Assembly (NCBI GenBank): GCA_011125455.1
Contig: VKHO01000041.1
Coordinates: 29,710-93,709 of the forward strand
DNA from: Chlamydiales bacterium STE3
GTDB lineage: Bacteria > Chlamydiota > Chlamydiia > Chlamydiales > Parachlamydiaceae
Reading direction: 5' to 3'
DNA: 64,000 nucleotides
The notes below the pieces were generated by a model. It saw only the letters and a list, made by a program, of their open reading frames with translations, was not told the origin of the DNA and did not search any database. Below, piece by piece: positions 1 through 9,214 of the stretch. Position 1 is the first letter of the stretch. Every line of letters begins with the position of its first letter. The position numbers and the translations under genes were made by a program.

Positions 1-340
1 CAAGGGGAATGCCGAGACGCTCAAAAGTTTTCAAGATTTCTGGATCCACTTCATTAAGAGAATTCACCTTGGCTTTTTGTTTAGGAGCCGAATAATAGGT
101 GATGTTTTGGTAATCAATGGGTGAATAAGAGACGTTAGCCCATCTTGGTTCTTTCATTTGTAGCCATCTTTCATAGGCTTTCAAACGAAATTTTAATAAA
201 AAATCGGGCTCATTTTTTTTTTGTGAGATGGCGCGAACAACTTCTTCACTCAAACCTTTTGGCAAGCTCTCTGTCTCGACTTGAGTGACAAAGCCATATT
301 TGTACTCAGATTTTTTTGAAAACTCTAAATCTGAAGCCAT
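1..340 (-). CDS. sufB: Fe-S cluster assembly scaffold SufB (5' part only)
   Basis: This is the N-terminal ~113 codons of a gene that runs off the left edge. The translation begins [20 protein letters not shown] and continues with a [16 protein letters not shown] stretch, then a WLQMKEPRW segment, the usual order of the SufB N-terminus. SufB is the core of the cytoplasmic SufBCD complex that builds iron-sulfur clusters. The ATG at 338-340 is preceded by a GGAG-like ribosome site. A promoter-like pair lies upstream, at 395-423. The catalytic C-terminal half is outside the window. In Chlamydiota sufB normally heads a suf operon, so sufC/D would be expected to the left. The gene is divergent from the wza-like gene. 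Confidence 0.93.
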   Translation of the reverse strand, partial: MASDLEFSKKSEYKYGFVTQVETESLPKGLSEEVVRAISQKKNEPDFLLKFRLKAYERWLQMKEPRWANVSYSPIDYQNITYYSAPKQKAKVNSLNEVDPEILKTFERLGIPL

Positions 341-394
341 ACTTTGCTCCAAAACCTCTCCCTTAAAACACTTATTATAATATAAAACATATAA

Positions 395-423
395 ATTTAA
401 CATTTTGTATAATTGACTGTCAA
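395..423 (-). promoter_or_regulatory. Putative sigma-66/70 promoter of sufB
   Basis: On the minus strand TTGACA (418-423) and TTAAAT (395-400) are separated by 17 bp, about 50 bp before the sufB ATG. The -35 is perfect and the -10 matches partly. A TATAAT-like alternative lies nearer the gene, around 373-378. This is inference from consensus only. Confidence 0.45.
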
Positions 424-530
424 TTTTTAACTCCCCTCTTTTTAGAGTGAAAAACACACATAAAGAAGCTTGCTTTTATCTCAAAATAACTCAATAATCT
501 TGCCTTAAGAATTCTTATTGAGACTTTTTC

Positions 531-1580
531 ATGCAGATCTATCTGGCCCTTATCCTTCTCGTCGCAATGGGCACTGGTTGCGCTCCAAAAAACTCCTGTG
601 ATTACGATCTTTACGGAGCAGATGAATTTGTGATTGACTCCTACCAAATTCGCAAGGGAAAAGCAGCGATTTTGGAGATGCAAGGCGTCTGTCTTGAAGA
701 TATTTCCGAAGAAGCCATGTGCGAGTATAAAGATCTTATTGCAGAAGATGATATTCTTAATATTGTTGTCTACCATCCTAACCGCCGCGATCTTATGGAA
801 TCGTTTCAATTCATCAATGGTGCAGTCGGCGGATTTAAAGTGCGTAATGGCAGGGTGGATCTTCCTGACGTCCCGCCTGTAGAGGTTGCCGGACTTTCTC
901 TTGATGAAGCCAAAGAAAAGCTTCATAAAATTTTAAATCAAGAAATCAAAGACATTGACGTTTTTGTGACCTATAGGGACCGTCTCTCGAGAAAGGTAGA
1001 ACTTACAGGCCTCACAGGACTGTCTGTCCTCCCAGTAGATGGAAAAATTCGCCTGAATGAAGTGATTGCCCATGCACATATTGCAGGTGATGCCAATTTA
1101 TTCATGAGCTATCTTTTGCGCAATGGTATCCCCCAAAACATCGATTTTCACAAGTTGCTTGTAGAAGGAGATATGTCTTATAACATTGTGATGAGGGGTG
1201 GAGACAAAATTTATATTGCTAAACCCTTAGACGCCAGTGTCATGATTATGGGAGAAGTTAATGCTCCTCGCGCTATCCCCTTAATCTACGGCTACATGTC
1301 CCTAAGAGAAGCTCTTGTCATGGCAGGAGGCATTCCTTTTACAGGTGACAAACGCTGCATTCAAGTGATTCGCGGCAATTTGCAATGCCCTAAAATCTAT
1401 GTTCTCTCTTGGCAACACATCGTGCATTTGCCGAATGATAGCCTTCTTTTAATGCCAGGGGATACTGTTTACGTTTCACCGAAACCGATTACAGAGTGGA
1501 ATCGTTTCATTGAACAACTACTTCCAAGCTATTGGGGCGTGCAAAATGTCTATAACATTTATAAGCTTAGCTCTGGGTAA
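531..1580 (+). CDS. Wza-like polysaccharide export lipoprotein (SLBB domains)
   Basis: The 349-residue protein has a short hydrophobic N-terminus ending in MGTGC, so Cys17 is a probable lipidation site, although the box is not a perfect consensus. A polysaccharide-export domain follows (ILNIVVYHP... LPDVPPVEVAGLSLDEAKEKL). Two SLBB-like segments come next (VELTGLTGL... and VMIMGEVNAPRAIPL...LVMAGGIP), and the near-terminal LLMPGDTVYV is typical of Wza/KpsD. Such proteins form the outer-membrane channel for capsule or exopolysaccharide. The gene is followed after 2 bp by a Wzc-like gene, the usual export pairing. No wzx/wzy flippase or polymerase is in view, so the exported polymer is unknown. 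Classical Chlamydia lacks such genes, to my knowledge. Confidence 0.8.
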   Translation: MQIYLALILLVAMGTGCAPKNSCDYDLYGADEFVIDSYQIRKGKAAILEMQGVCLEDISEEAMCEYKDLIAEDDILNIVVYHPNRRDLMESFQFINGAVGGFKVRNGRVDLPDVPPVEVAGLSLDEAKEKLHKILNQEIKDIDVFVTYRDRLSRKVELTGLTGLSVLPVDGKIRLNEVIAHAHIAGDANLFMSYLLRNGIPQNIDFHKLLVEGDMSYNIVMRGGDKIYIAKPLDASVMIMGEVNAPRAIPLIYGYMSLREALVMAGGIPFTGDKRCIQVIRGNLQCPKIYVLSWQHIVHLPNDSLLLMPGDTVYVSPKPITEWNRFIEQLLPSYWGVQNVYNIYKLSSG

Positions 1581-1582
1581 AA

Positions 1583-4498
1583 ATGGAAAAATTCACAGAG
1601 AATCAACATCCAAAAGAACTACGTTATGCCTTGACCGACTATTGGGTTCTTTGCTCAAAATTTAAACGATTCATCTTCATTTGTATCTTCTTTGGCGCTC
1701 TCTTAAGCGGAGGATACGCTCTTACAAGGAATGTTTACTTTCTCACCACAGCTACCTTTAGAGACAAGGGAAAACCGCAGACGACTTTTCGCTCTTCCTT
1801 ATCTGACTTCATCTTTAGCAACGGATCCATGGCAGAAGATAGTGAGACCATTTCTACTTTAAAATCGCGCAAATTACTCTCTAAAGTGATCCAGGAGCTT
1901 GGCATGCAAGCTTTGGTTGCACCAGTGCATTCTTCATTTATTGATTGGAGCTATTTTTGGGATAATCTTTTAGCAGAGTATGCTTATTGGACAAAAACAA
2001 GAATGCCCATCTTAAAAGAATTAGATCAGCCTTTTATTGCTAGGAATGTTGCCTATCGCGGTGAAGTTCCTTCTGGGATTGTAGTGCAGATTGTTGATGA
2101 TGCGCATTTTAAAATCCTAAGTGAAAAGGAAAATGTGGTGGGAGCTTTCGGAGAACTCTACGTTGGCAATGAGTATTCTTTTGTTCTTAAAAAAACTGGC
2201 ACTTCCCCTCTTAAAGCAGGCCAACTATTTACGATTGGTTTTCTGCCCTTAGATCTCGCCGTTCAAACCAATGCCTCTCAAATGGTGATTGAAATCGACA
2301 GAGAAGACAAGACACTTTTGAGACTTAATTATAGACACCGCAACCGTCAGTTTGCAGCAGAATTTTTAAATACTTTAATGGATGCATACCAAGATCACTT
2401 GAAAAATGAGCACAAATACCTCTCTAATTTTCAGCTTGATTATTTAAAAAGCCGCCAAGATGAGGTTGGCAGTGACCTTCAGGTAATGATGGAAAAACAC
2501 GCCTTGCGCATTTCGAATGATCTTTCTTCCAACGGTTTTTTAGATTCCGAAAAGGAAATGGACTTTCTTGCTGGCAATATGCACAATTTACAGCAAAAAA
2601 TTTCTGAAATAGATTTTGAGAAAAAAAGACTCGAAAAACTCAACGATTTGGAATTTGTCTACTATGATCAATATGGAGGACGCGGCGATTCGGCTGTGAT
2701 CAATCAGCTTCTTGGAGAAATCAGAGGCCTTAAACAACAAATCGATGTATTAAACTTTTCTTTGGAAAAACAACGAAAACTAGATAATGTAGCTGTCAAA
2801 AATATCTTGGATGGCCAATTTGCTGAATTGCATGATGTGCGGGCAAAATTAAAGGAGGCAAAAGAGCTCTCTATGGCCATAAAATCGGGCGAAAATTTAA
2901 CCTCTACTGACACCTTATTTCAACCCTCACAGGAAATCGCCCCCATTTGGTTTAACTCTATTAACCATTTCACAAGTGAAGAAGATCAACTTTGTTATAA
3001 AACTCAACTCTGTTCTTATTTAGATAACTTAAGCGACATGCTACGTCTTAAAGAGGCAACAATTGGTGAAAGAATTAAGCACCAGCATAGGCCAGACGAA
3101 GAATTTCAAGGGATTACCTTAGAGACAGCAAAGGCTCTTTTTTTAAACTACACAGCCTCTATGACTGACTTGCAAAGCCAAATTAAGCAGCTTAACTTTA
3201 TCATCGAGGAATTACATAAGCCTGACTTTGAAGTCTGTTCGCTGACAGCCGTCCTCCATGACCCTATTAGTGCAGAAAGAATTGCAAAAGCAAGTATGTT
3301 GCTCATTAATTTAAAAGACGAAAATAATCGCACTCAAAAAGAGATGTCAAGAATCCGTGACGAGCTGAATATGCTAAAACAGTTTCTTGCTGCTCATATC
3401 GAACAAATGATCCAACTCTACAATCTTCGAGAGAAAGTGCTGCAGGACAAAATCTACGCTCTTCAAAGTTTGACTTTAGAGCTCAGCTATCAACAAATTT
3501 ATGTTTTGAAGAAAAATTTAACGGACTACTTAGCTACACGTTTAGACAACTTGGATAATGAAAAGCATCTCATTCATGAACATCAAAGCGATTTAAATGC
3601 TCGCATGTCAAAAATCCCTTCCCGATGGGCTGCAGAAAAACTTGTTTTTCAGCATCTGACTTCTCATCAGAAATTTCTTGAAAATATTGCTAGCATGGTT
3701 GAATCCAAGAACATTTCCACAAATTTAGAATTGATTCAATCCACCCCACTGGATTTAGCATTGCCACCGGTCAATCCGAAGCCTCCTCGAGCTGTATTTT
3801 ATTCCGTTCTTGGTGCGATTTTGGGCCTAATAGGTTCTGTTGGATTTTTAATCGCTCGCAGTCTTGTTACCGGCGTACCAGCAAGTGAAGAAAACTTGAA
3901 ATTTGCCCACTTACATTGTTCAGGAATTATTTCGAAACATTTTATTTCGGGAGTTAATCTTTTAGATAGCGACTTAAATACATTAAGAAAACTGTTAGGC
4001 TTCCTAGATCAAACACTTCCTGTACCACGTCGAGTATTGATGGTATGTGGCCAAGGAGCTAATGTCTCAAACGACTTTGCCTCTTTAATTTCTAGAAAGG
4101 GACAGGATGTCATCCACCTCGATTTAAGTTTTGACTCCGTTCCTAAAAATGAGCAGCAGCCAGGACTTATGCAATACCTGGAAACTGGCCAGAAACCTGC
4201 TATCACAAAAGAACAGGGTATCGCTTCTATTTCTTCAGGTGGAGTCTCTCGCTATGCTTCAGAATTACTGAGTCGCCAAAGTTTTAAAATGTTACTAGAT
4301 GAACTCCAGGGGTCCTTCCCTTGGATTTTAGCTACGTCGCATACTTCTATTCTAGATGCTGGGACATTAAATCTAGCTTCTGCATTTGATGCTGTCATCT
4401 TAATAATAACGGATGAAACCATAGAAGAAATCAAAGGGTTTGAAGAGCAGCTCAATCGAGAGACATCAAAAGTTGTTGATTGCTTGCTCATAAGGTAA
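1583..4498 (+). CDS. Wzc-like chain-length protein with degenerate BY-kinase domain
   Basis: A 971-residue inner-membrane protein. There is a TM helix at about 28-47, a long periplasmic part rich in coiled coil (roughly 270-700), and a second TM near 735-755 just after PVNPKPPRA, the proline-rich signature of Wzz/Wzc proteins. The cytoplasmic tail (about 810-971) aligns in layout with bacterial tyrosine kinases but the ATP site is gone. The Walker A position reads VCGQGANVSND, without the GK[ST]. The Walker A' position reads HLDLSFDS, and the hhhDxP Walker B is replaced by WILATSHTS. No C-terminal tyrosine cluster is present. It probably works as a Wzz-type co-polymerase partner of the preceding Wza-like lipoprotein, with a pseudokinase tail. 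Confidence 0.75.
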   Translation: MEKFTENQHPKELRYALTDYWVLCSKFKRFIFICIFFGALLSGGYALTRNVYFLTTATFRDKGKPQTTFRSSLSDFIFSNGSMAEDSETISTLKSRKLLSKVIQELGMQALVAPVHSSFIDWSYFWDNLLAEYAYWTKTRMPILKELDQPFIARNVAYRGEVPSGIVVQIVDDAHFKILSEKENVVGAFGELYVGNEYSFVLKKTGTSPLKAGQLFTIGFLPLDLAVQTNASQMVIEIDREDKTLLRLNYRHRNRQFAAEFLNTLMDAYQDHLKNEHKYLSNFQLDYLKSRQDEVGSDLQVMMEKHALRISNDLSSNGFLDSEKEMDFLAGNMHNLQQKISEIDFEKKRLEKLNDLEFVYYDQYGGRGDSAVINQLLGEIRGLKQQIDVLNFSLEKQRKLDNVAVKNILDGQFAELHDVRAKLKEAKELSMAIKSGENLTSTDTLFQPSQEIAPIWFNSINHFTSEEDQLCYKTQLCSYLDNLSDMLRLKEATIGERIKHQHRPDEEFQGITLETAKALFLNYTASMTDLQSQIKQLNFIIEELHKPDFEVCSLTAVLHDPISAERIAKASMLLINLKDENNRTQKEMSRIRDELNMLKQFLAAHIEQMIQLYNLREKVLQDKIYALQSLTLELSYQQIYVLKKNLTDYLATRLDNLDNEKHLIHEHQSDLNARMSKIPSRWAAEKLVFQHLTSHQKFLENIASMVESKNISTNLELIQSTPLDLALPPVNPKPPRAVFYSVLGAILGLIGSVGFLIARSLVTGVPASEENLKFAHLHCSGIISKHFISGVNLLDSDLNTLRKLLGFLDQTLPVPRRVLMVCGQGANVSNDFASLISRKGQDVIHLDLSFDSVPKNEQQPGLMQYLETGQKPAITKEQGIASISSGGVSRYASELLSRQSFKMLLDELQGSFPWILATSHTSILDAGTLNLASAFDAVILIITDETIEEIKGFEEQLNRETSKVVDCLLIR

Positions 4499-4621
4499 TA
4501 CGCTGCTAAGTAAAAAGCTTCTTTTTCTATACCTCTTCATCCATGGTCACTGTCGGATTGAAATCCAGTGAGGCATTTAAGAGACAAAAATGAGAAAAGT
4601 TGCTACACTTAATTCACCTCT

Positions 4622-4695
4622 GTTCTCGTAGCTCAGCAGGATAGAGCGGTTGCCTCCTAAGCAACAGGCCGCGCGTTCGAATCGCGCCGAGGACA
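4622..4695 (+). tRNA. tRNA-Arg(CCT)
   Basis: All four arms fold. The acceptor is GTTCTCG/CGAGGAC with one G-T pair, the D stem GCTC/GAGC, and the anticodon stem GTTGC/GCAAC around loop CTCCTAA (anticodon CCT, reading AGG). The T stem is GCGCG/CGCGC with loop TTCGAAT, and the discriminator is A. CCA is not encoded. It is 74 nt and sits between the wzc-like gene and the convergent amidase gene. Confidence 0.95.
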
Positions 4696-4718
4696 CTTCC
4701 CTTCAAAAGGGGCTGACC

Positions 4719-5456
4719 CTATTTTTTCAATTTTATTTCATTGTTTTTTGTAAGAATTTTTTTCTGAAGGGGAATTCTCAGATAACTATCAATTCCCTTA
4801 GCCATGCCTAATGCCAACTTCTTTAAATAGTCAGGATTTTTAATTTTCCGCATTTCTTCCTCATTTGTCAAAAATCCCCCTTCAACAAGAATTGCTGGCA
4901 TTGTTGTCTCGCGAATGACTGCAAAATTACCGTGCTTAACTCCTCTAGACTTTGCTTTCGTTTGATGAATGACACACTTTAAAACCTGTTCTGCGAGTTT
5001 TTTTGATTTATTAACACGCGTTTTATTTTTATCATTTTCATAAAAATAGACTTCAATACCTTGAGCTTCTTTACTCGGAGCAGAATTAAAATGCACACTA
5101 ACAAATAAAACGGATTGCTGTTCATTAGCAAAAGAGGCTCGTGTAAGAAGAGGGATAAACTTATCGTCATCCCGTGTCATAATCGTTTGATAACCTAAAT
5201 CCTGAAGATAGCCCTTTAGCATTCGAGCAGTTGTCAAGTTTAAATATTTTTCTTGATACCGTGGTTTTACATGAGAATGAGTACCAAAGTCTTCTCCTCC
5301 ATGGCCTGGATCAATGACAATCATTTTATAAGGTTTACAGGCAGAGGGCTCTTCTTTTTTCTGAAGTGAATAGGGTGGAACATGATGTTGTCTACTAGAA
5401 GCACATCCAACAGCCACAATGAGAAGCAAAAAACAGATTTTTGAAAAATGAAGCAT
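4719..5456 (-). CDS. amiA: N-acetylmuramoyl-L-alanine amidase (Amidase_3), lipoprotein
   Basis: This zinc amidase cleaves the amide between MurNAc and the stem peptide, splitting septal peptidoglycan at division. The Zn ligands are visible in DPGHGGEDFG (His), RYQEKYLNL (Glu) and VSVHFNSAP (His). The catalytic Glu lies in LVEGGFLTNEEE. I prefer the start at 5456 (MLHFSKICFLLL...), because it gives a lipoprotein signal ending VAVGC. The longer frame from 5510 would overlap murE by 47 bp. The protein is then 245 aa. It is the last gene of the rsmH-ftsL-pbp3-murE-amiA run, as in Chlamydia (CT268). There, AmiA has been reported to remodel the minimal septal peptidoglycan ring. The ihfA/himD gene that follows in Chlamydia is replaced here by a tRNA and the wzc-like gene. 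Confidence 0.9.
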   Translation of the reverse strand: MLHFSKICFLLLIVAVGCASSRQHHVPPYSLQKKEEPSACKPYKMIVIDPGHGGEDFGTHSHVKPRYQEKYLNLTTARMLKGYLQDLGYQTIMTRDDDKFIPLLTRASFANEQQSVLFVSVHFNSAPSKEAQGIEVYFYENDKNKTRVNKSKKLAEQVLKCVIHQTKAKSRGVKHGNFAVIRETTMPAILVEGGFLTNEEEMRKIKNPDYLKKLALGMAKGIDSYLRIPLQKKILTKNNEIKLKK

Positions 5457-5463
5457 AGCTAAC

Positions 5464-6933
5464 TTAGGATCTTTCCTGACATATTTGATAGGCAACTTTA
5501 CGGTCATCAAATTCTAGGGTTTTATGGGCAAAAATTTGGTATGTTTCATGGCCTTTTCCAGCTATCAAGACAATGTCATTTGAATGAGCATGCTCAATGG
5601 CAAGAGAAATGGCTTTTTTGCGATCAATTTCTACAATGTACTTGCTAGGGTCCGCAAACCCCTTCGTGATTTCAGCACAAATGCTTACAGGATCTTCTGA
5701 ACGAGGATTATCAGAGGTGACAATGCATAAATCAGAGTTAGCTTCTGCTGCCATTGCCATTTTGGGACGCTTCAAACGATCTCTATCGCCACCACAGCCA
5801 AAAACAGTGATCATTTTCCCTTTTTTTACTTCTTGCAAAGTTTTCAATACATTTATTAACGAATCATCAGAATGGGCAAAGTCAACATAGACATTAATTC
5901 CAAGAGAATTAGGAACACGCTCTAAACGCCCCGGAACAGAGGGGAGGGACTCTAAAAATGGGAGAACCTCTTCTATTTTTTTGCCTCGGGCAATAAGAGC
6001 AGCAATTGCAGCTAAGCAATTGTAAATATTAAACCTACCGATTAAAGGATTCTTACAAAGATACTTTTGGCCTTTATAAGAAATCATAAATTTCGTCCCT
6101 TGAGCATTAAACTCAATTTCTGAAGCTGTCAATGCGGCATCATTTTCAATTCCATAGGTGAGAATATGTGCCGTGCACCCTTCTATAATCTTTGAGCTCC
6201 ACGGGCAATCGAGGTTGATAATCGCGACCTTCTTATTTTTTTTTCCAGGCAGACTCAGCTGCCGAAACAGCCGATTTTTAGCCCTGCAATAGTCATCCAT
6301 GGATTTGTGGTAGTCTAAGTGATCTAGTGTTAAATTCGTAAAAATAGCAACGTCAAATTCAATCCCTGCCACCCGGCCTTGATCTAATGCATGTGAAGTC
6401 ACTTCCATTACGGCGTCTGTACAGTTTTGCAAGAGCATCTCGCGAAGCATCTTTTGATTTGCGAGCACGTCTGGCGTTGTTCTTGTCGCCTGATAACGGT
6501 GTTTGCCGATAATGTATTCAATCGTTCCAATTAGGCCGGTAGAATGTTTTAGACTATCCAGAAGGTGTTTAATTAAAAAAGAGGTCGTGGTCTTTCCATT
6601 TGTCCCTGTAATTCCTGTAATGAATAAATCATCGCTTGGCGAGTGATAGTAAGTCGTAGCTAATAGGCCTTCAAGCATAGCAACTTTAGAAGAAATAAGC
6701 TGCGTGACATTTTTTAAAGAAGGATCGTATATATCCGTCAAAATCGCGACAGCACCACTTGCAATCGCTTCGCTAATATAGTAGTTACCGTCATCTATAA
6801 AACCTTTTTTAGCGATGAACAAATTTCCTGGACTGACAAATTTTGAATTTGCACAAATTCCCGTGATTTCTAATTCCTTAGGACCTTTTATGGCTAGATC
6901 CGGAATGTCTTTTATGAGCTTTTTTAACTTCAT
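5464..6933 (-). CDS. murE: UDP-MurNAc-tripeptide ligase MurE
   Basis: MurE adds meso-diaminopimelate to UDP-MurNAc-L-Ala-D-Glu in the cytoplasm. The ATP loop GITGTNGKTTT lies at about 107-117, and the substrate-binding TTPD and TSHALDQGR motifs follow. The DNPR motif at about 408-411 is the signature for meso-DAP rather than lysine. The length of 489 aa is normal. The ATG overlaps the stop of the upstream penicillin-binding protein gene by 4 bp, so the two are probably translationally coupled. The stop is 7 bp from the preferred amiA start. The presence of murE supports synthesis of DAP-type peptidoglycan by this organism. Confidence 0.96.
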   Translation of the reverse strand: MKLKKLIKDIPDLAIKGPKELEITGICANSKFVSPGNLFIAKKGFIDDGNYYISEAIASGAVAILTDIYDPSLKNVTQLISSKVAMLEGLLATTYYHSPSDDLFITGITGTNGKTTTSFLIKHLLDSLKHSTGLIGTIEYIIGKHRYQATRTTPDVLANQKMLREMLLQNCTDAVMEVTSHALDQGRVAGIEFDVAIFTNLTLDHLDYHKSMDDYCRAKNRLFRQLSLPGKKNKKVAIINLDCPWSSKIIEGCTAHILTYGIENDAALTASEIEFNAQGTKFMISYKGQKYLCKNPLIGRFNIYNCLAAIAALIARGKKIEEVLPFLESLPSVPGRLERVPNSLGINVYVDFAHSDDSLINVLKTLQEVKKGKMITVFGCGGDRDRLKRPKMAMAAEANSDLCIVTSDNPRSEDPVSICAEITKGFADPSKYIVEIDRKKAISLAIEHAHSNDIVLIAGKGHETYQIFAHKTLEFDDRKVAYQICQERS

Positions 6934-8942
6934 TTGACCAAAGCTTTTGTTTTGGAATTGTTATTCCACTTTTCATACTTTTCTTGCAACTTTCGTGTCT
7001 CATCCCACCAGTCTGCCTTTTCTTTCATAGCGCGTGGATCGCCTACAGGATAGCCGTAAGGATCATCAGGAATAACGCCTAGGTAATCTAGTGAGCGCTT
7101 GGCAATCTCTCTGAAAATAGGCGCTGCACAAGTGCCCCCATTGTGGTTTTTGCCAACACCGGGGATATAACCATACTCCGGTTCGTCCAAAGAGACAATC
7201 ATTAAAAATTCTGGATTCGTAGCTGGCGCAAAACCCATGAAGCTAGCTACATAACATGTTTCAGAATAAATGCCATGAATAATTTTTTTTGCAGTGCTTG
7301 TTTTCCCCCCTTGCGTGAAGCCAGAGATATCTGCCTTGCGTGCTGTTCCACCAGTTTTTGTAGGGAATTTTAACGAACGCATAACGCGTTTTGAAATTTT
7401 TTCAGAAAGTACTCGGGGAAAGTTTTTCCTATTTTCATGGGACAACAGAATCTCATCTTTTTCCTCACCTTTGCGTACAATCTTTTTGACAAGGGTTGGC
7501 TTAACGAGGAAACCTCCATTTACAATTACAGCATAAGATCTCAACAGCTGAAGAGAATTTGCCAGAAGATTATGCCCAAAAGCCATAGAAAAAGGTGTCG
7601 CTAAAGACCATTCCATTGCGCCATTGGAATATGTTTTACCAAGGCTTGGTAAAAAACCAGCACTCTCTGCAGGAAGCTCAATCCCCGTCTTTAAGCCAAA
7701 GCCGAAAATTGTTTGCAATTTCTTCCTATACCAATTCGGACCTAAACGAGCGATTATTTTTTCTACAAGTCTAGAAACATAGATGTTTGAAGACTTTTGG
7801 ATCGCCATCTCCATGTTTAAAAAGCTGTATAAGCGAGTATCTGTAATTGGCTTAGAACGCCCAGGGAAAACCCCATTTGCTGTAGCCATTTTCTCTTCAG
7901 GATCAAAAAGAGGAGCTTCCCCACGATCTTGCAATTCATCATTAGCGACAAGGGCAAGAGCAACTGTCACAGCTTTCATTACAGAGCCTGGTTCGTTAGC
8001 ATCAGTTGCTGCCTTCACTTTCGTATGCTCTATCAGGAGTGGATCATTAAAGTATTTTTGATAATATGAAGGATCGAAAAAAGGGTACTGAGCTAAAACA
8101 TAAATCTCTCCAGTAAAGGGCTGCATCATAACGACCCACCCCCCCTTAGCCTTAAATTGCTTTACCCCTTTAGCGAGCTCTTCTTCAGCGATAGCTTGCA
8201 AAACATGGTTGACTGTAAGATAGACATCTGCCCCATTTTGAGGGTAAACAGAGACATCATCAATTTCCATCGCATGGCGGGGAGAGCGCATCAATTTTTT
8301 TTTGCCGGGTTTTCCCTGTAAATAGGAGTTGAGGTAAAGTTCAAGCCCTCCCGTCGGAACCGCCTGCTCATTTTCATCTTTGACATTTTGTACGGTATGC
8401 AACACTTGCCCAAGCAATGGACCAAACGGATAGGAGCGTTGATAATCTGAAACAAAATAAAGAGCATTTCTAGCAATTTTATTCTCTTTGGCAAAAGGTC
8501 CCCACCATTTTAAAATTCTTTCTTTTGTGTCAAATTTTAACCACATCTGAAGCTTGCGGTTGCGGCTTTTTTTATAAAACTGCTTTTTAAAAGAACTTTT
8601 TTGTCTAGCTGGAACGTCTAAAATAGCTATTAGCTGATCCGCAATTGCTTTTTTCTTAGCCTCGGGGATTGAATTTGGATCAATGTGCAAGTGATATTTT
8701 TCGATGTCGACAACAAATTTTTGGTTTTTTTCTTCTCCAATTTTTTTGACCGCGTGGTTAGCATAGAAGGCGCCTCTTGCCGCAGGTTCCTTCACCTCAA
8801 AAAAATGTTGCCTATCGGCAATCTTGGACCATTTAACCCCTTCAAGAATTTGGATGTGAAAAAACTGGACAAGGAGGAGCGAAAATAGAAAAAAAACAGC
8901 GAGGGATAGGATAAAAAGTCGTTTACGCCCTTTTTCAATCAT
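6930..8942 (-). CDS. ftsI: Class B penicillin-binding protein 3 (FtsI), septal transpeptidase
   Basis: The 670-aa protein has one N-terminal TM helix (about 9-28), a dimerisation domain and a transpeptidase domain. The catalytic SVMK sits in EPGSVMKAV and the second motif SSN in QKSSNIYVSR. The third motif reads GGKTSTA (K547-T-S) instead of the usual KTG. The residue after KT is small, so activity may be kept, but it is a departure from the textbook signature. FtsI crosslinks septal peptidoglycan and is a beta-lactam target. Its start overlaps the ftsL stop by 4 bp. The C-terminal ~50 residues, beginning near DYLGVIPDDPYGYP, are charged and low in conservation. Confidence 0.93.
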   Translation of the reverse strand: MIEKGRKRLFILSLAVFFLFSLLLVQFFHIQILEGVKWSKIADRQHFFEVKEPAARGAFYANHAVKKIGEEKNQKFVVDIEKYHLHIDPNSIPEAKKKAIADQLIAILDVPARQKSSFKKQFYKKSRNRKLQMWLKFDTKERILKWWGPFAKENKIARNALYFVSDYQRSYPFGPLLGQVLHTVQNVKDENEQAVPTGGLELYLNSYLQGKPGKKKLMRSPRHAMEIDDVSVYPQNGADVYLTVNHVLQAIAEEELAKGVKQFKAKGGWVVMMQPFTGEIYVLAQYPFFDPSYYQKYFNDPLLIEHTKVKAATDANEPGSVMKAVTVALALVANDELQDRGEAPLFDPEEKMATANGVFPGRSKPITDTRLYSFLNMEMAIQKSSNIYVSRLVEKIIARLGPNWYRKKLQTIFGFGLKTGIELPAESAGFLPSLGKTYSNGAMEWSLATPFSMAFGHNLLANSLQLLRSYAVIVNGGFLVKPTLVKKIVRKGEEKDEILLSHENRKNFPRVLSEKISKRVMRSLKFPTKTGGTARKADISGFTQGGKTSTAKKIIHGIYSETCYVASFMGFAPATNPEFLMIVSLDEPEYGYIPGVGKNHNGGTCAAPIFREIAKRSLDYLGVIPDDPYGYPVGDPRAMKEKADWWDETRKLQEKYEKWNNNSKTKALVK

Positions 8943-9214
8943 CGAACCTCGATGACTGTGATTTCAGAGTTTATTGGAAATTTTAAATGGCTGTATTCAT
9001 TCCTTTTTACAAGTTCCATCAGATGCGATGGGCTTTCAAATCGATCCACTTCATACTGAAGTAACGTATTTTTTTCTTTTATTTCTCGTAATTCTTTTTT
9101 TAAAATAGGGATTTTAAGCCTCTCTTCTATGACTTTATTTAGATGATCGATGTAGGTATAGAGGGCCAGAGTAAGAGCAAAGAGACAAATAAAGATATGG
9201 GATAAAAGTTTCAC
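8939..9214 (-). CDS. ftsL: FtsL-like small divisome protein
   Basis: A 91-residue bitopic membrane protein. It has a very short cytoplasmic N-terminus, a TM helix at about 4-24 (HIFICLFALTLALYTYI), then a periplasmic coiled-coil stretch (ELREIKEKNTLLQYEVDRFE) and a SPSHLMELVKRN box typical of FtsL/DivIC folds. Identification relies mostly on position between rsmH and pbp3, the same place as CT271 in Chlamydia, and on topology, because FtsL sequences diverge strongly. It overlaps both neighbours by 4 bp. Confidence 0.8.
   Translation of the reverse strand: MKLLSHIFICLFALTLALYTYIDHLNKVIEERLKIPILKKELREIKEKNTLLQYEVDRFESPSHLMELVKRNEYSHLKFPINSEITVIEVR

Noticed and set aside
420..926. 168-codon minus-strand frame overlapping the wza-like gene
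   Set aside because: It is opposite to a frame with clear export-protein motifs and its translation has no recognisable features.
1583..4498. Active bacterial tyrosine kinase call for the Wzc-like protein
   Set aside because: The P-loop, A' and Walker B residues required for ATP hydrolysis are absent, so it was annotated as degenerate.
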